A DNA stretch of 64,000 bases from Trichomonas vaginalis G3 (lineage: Eukaryota; Parabasalia; Trichomonadida; Trichomonadidae). The notes beneath the pieces were generated by a model. That model saw nothing but the letters and a program-made list of their open reading frames with translations. It ran no database searches and was not told the DNA's origin. The position numbers and the translations under genes are program-made. The stretch's first letter is position 1. Each line of letters starts with the position of its first letter. Below are positions 62,899 to 64,000 of this stretch, piece by piece. The stretch lies in contig NC_067206.1 of the NCBI RefSeq assembly GCF_026262505.1, positions 15,744,205-15,808,204 on the forward strand. The letters are read 5' to 3'.

Positions 62899-63708
62899 TT
62901 ATTGAAATATTCTGTTATTTTTTTCCTTCAGTAATGTTAAGTCTTCTTTGAATGTAAGTATTGTGCAACCTTTGATGTCATAGTGTGTTTGAGGAAGAGT
63001 ATTTTTGACAATTTCCTTTATTTGCTCATTCGGTGTCATTGAAATCGGTAAGTTTTCACGATAGAACCAGTTTCTGTCAGATTTATATATCTTAGCTAAG
63101 TCATAAAAGCTCTTGTTGTTTCTTCTGACTAAATGTAACATAACCATATCTTTATCTTCTTCTTTCTCCAACTCTTCAGTATATATCATATATTTATAAC
63201 TCTTTTCCTTTCCTTTTGGTACTGAACGCGGTATTCTTTTCTGTATGCTTTTGTCTTTGGATTCAATGACTTCATCTTTTGCTTGAAGTTTCTTTTCCAA
63301 CTCTCCACGTTCTGCTTTATATAGTTCATCTAACATCATGAAAATATAACAAGCATAACGAGGTGAAGCCCACATTGCTACAGCGTTTACTAAAAGTCTA
63401 TGAACATAATAACCTTTCAAACCAGGAGCCAAATTCTTGCGATTTTCGTACGGAATCTCTTCTCTCGGTTTTCCGAGGGAAGCAATCATATGAGGAAATT
63501 CTTCTAAAAGTTCTTTTGTCTGTTGGTTTTCAAACCAATGATATGCTTGCTTTGTAGAACGAAGAGCGTTCATTATACTTTGCATCTGGTACATATCGTC
63601 TTTGACCGAACGAATGAGTCTCAATTGTTTGTTATACTGTATGTATTCGTATTCTTCGTTTATGGCTTCATGAACGATAGCAATTGTTGTGTTCTTTAAT
63701 GTTGACAT
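62899..63708 (-). CDS. KilA-N/MSV199-type DNA-binding protein
   Basis: About 269 residues from the start at 63708 (MSTLKNTTIAIVHEAINE). An N-terminal KilA-N or MSV199-like region contains QSIMNALRSTKQAYHWFENQ and GLKGYYVHRLLVNAVAMWAS with PRYACYIFMMLDEL. A charged linker follows, then a C-terminal domain like DUF3627 (YKYMIYTEELEKEEDKDMVM, LHLVRRNNKSFYDLAKI). Such proteins are typical of pox- and iridoviruses and of their relatives, and probably regulate transcription. Leader ttttattttgtatgtaa with acagtaatgtc as in the KilA-N gene at 31790. Confidence 0.75.
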   Translation of the reverse strand: MSTLKNTTIAIVHEAINEEYEYIQYNKQLRLIRSVKDDMYQMQSIMNALRSTKQAYHWFENQQTKELLEEFPHMIASLGKPREEIPYENRKNLAPGLKGYYVHRLLVNAVAMWASPRYACYIFMMLDELYKAERGELEKKLQAKDEVIESKDKSIQKRIPRSVPKGKEKSYKYMIYTEELEKEEDKDMVMLHLVRRNNKSFYDLAKIYKSDRNWFYRENLPISMTPNEQIKEIVKNTLPQTHYDIKGCTILTFKEDLTLLKEKNNRIFQ

Positions 63709-63797
63709 TACTGTCTTTACATACAAAATAAAAAAAATTTGTTAGAAAAAAATTAGCGTTATTTTCTGACTTTCACAAAAGACCAAAAATAAACGCT

Positions 63798-64000
63798 TTA
63801 CATGTATTTTTCAGCAACTTCGTCAAATAATTTTATAGCTTTATCTATCTCATCTACTTCAAACGTTTCTTTACCTTTTGTGGGAGCACCATACATTTTC
63901 TCAAAAACTTCAAGCAGTTCTGTTTCAGCAGCTCTCATATCATTAACAAACACAACCTTGACTCTATTGACTGTACTGTCATATCTTTGAGTTATATTAT
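63798..64000 (-). CDS. Partial gene at the right edge
   Basis: The C-terminal 66 residues of a minus-strand gene whose start is outside the window: ITQRYDSTVNRVKVVFVNDM, then RAAETELLEVFEKMYGAPTK and FDEVAEKYM before the stop. The 'VFVNDM.aaE' phrase is reminiscent of C-terminal domains fused to KilA-N proteins, so it may be a third gene of that kind. Tentative. Confidence 0.5.
   Translation of the reverse strand, partial: NITQRYDSTVNRVKVVFVNDMRAAETELLEVFEKMYGAPTKGKETFEVDEIDKAIKLFDEVAEKYM

Larger units (their letters stand above)
59218..64000. mobile_element. Second Maverick-like element, partial
   Basis: A cluster of closely packed genes with the same start motif as Maverick 1: a penton-like protein, several small proteins and two KilA-N/MSV199-type genes. 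The leader of the gene ending at 63708 is almost identical to that of the KilA-N gene in Maverick 1. The gene content differs from Maverick 1, so it is a different family. It runs off the right edge, and no terminal repeat was found on the left. The genes visible here are open. Fossil element, partial. Confidence 0.65.

Overview
The window looks like Trichomonas vaginalis nuclear DNA. It is strongly A+T-rich, its host-type genes show no introns, several genes have the Trichomonas initiator (TCA followed by pyrimidine and T/A) a few bases before the ATG, and it mixes ankyrin and WD40 genes with very many mobile elements, including Mavericks (Polintons), MULEs and mariner/pogo pieces. I name the species from these combined traits; no search was run.

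1-9 kb is a graveyard of DNA transposon pieces: four hairpin units (9-543), a pogo-like fragment joined to a mariner fragment of opposite strand (2.0-2.7 kb), an integrase tail, a MULE remnant, a pogo-like pseudogene (6.1-7.4 kb) and a Kolobok-like pseudogene (7.9-9.0 kb). 9.0-11.4 kb holds chains of hairpins, one inside an element flanked by 16-bp direct repeats. 11.7-20.5 kb is an integrase-type transposon gene split by two MULEs: MULE A (12292-15312) in its repeat-rich stretch and MULE B (16466-19905) in its catalytic core. 22.4-23.5 kb is a second element with a hairpin chain, flanked by 17-bp repeats.

23849-50049 is one Maverick/Polinton with about 800-bp inverted ends and a 6-bp target duplication (cttaac). 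It carries PolB, integrase, a primase-SF3 helicase flanked by arrays of a 121-bp repeat, a KilA-N protein, a fibre/collar-like protein, a packaging-ATPase region, a capsid candidate and many small genes. A 5.3-kb MULE (C, 44363-49690) sits in its right terminal repeat. Several core genes are broken, while the helicase gene and many small genes are open.

50.9-54.9 kb is the most host-like stretch: a WD40 protein, a small possible beta-trefoil protein and an ankyrin protein with a serine run. 55-57 kb is a decayed gene holding A', a transposase-less relative of MULE A. From about 59 kb to the end lies part of a second Maverick-like element with a penton-like gene and KilA-N/MSV199-type genes; no end of it was identified.

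The most unusual signals are the hairpin chains at three loci, which keep the same order of arms while both strands of each stem change together; a terminal motif AAAAGTGACA shared by unrelated transposons; a conserved three-way-junction palindrome in MULE A and A'; and an apparent upstream motif of the Maverick genes that differs from the host initiator.
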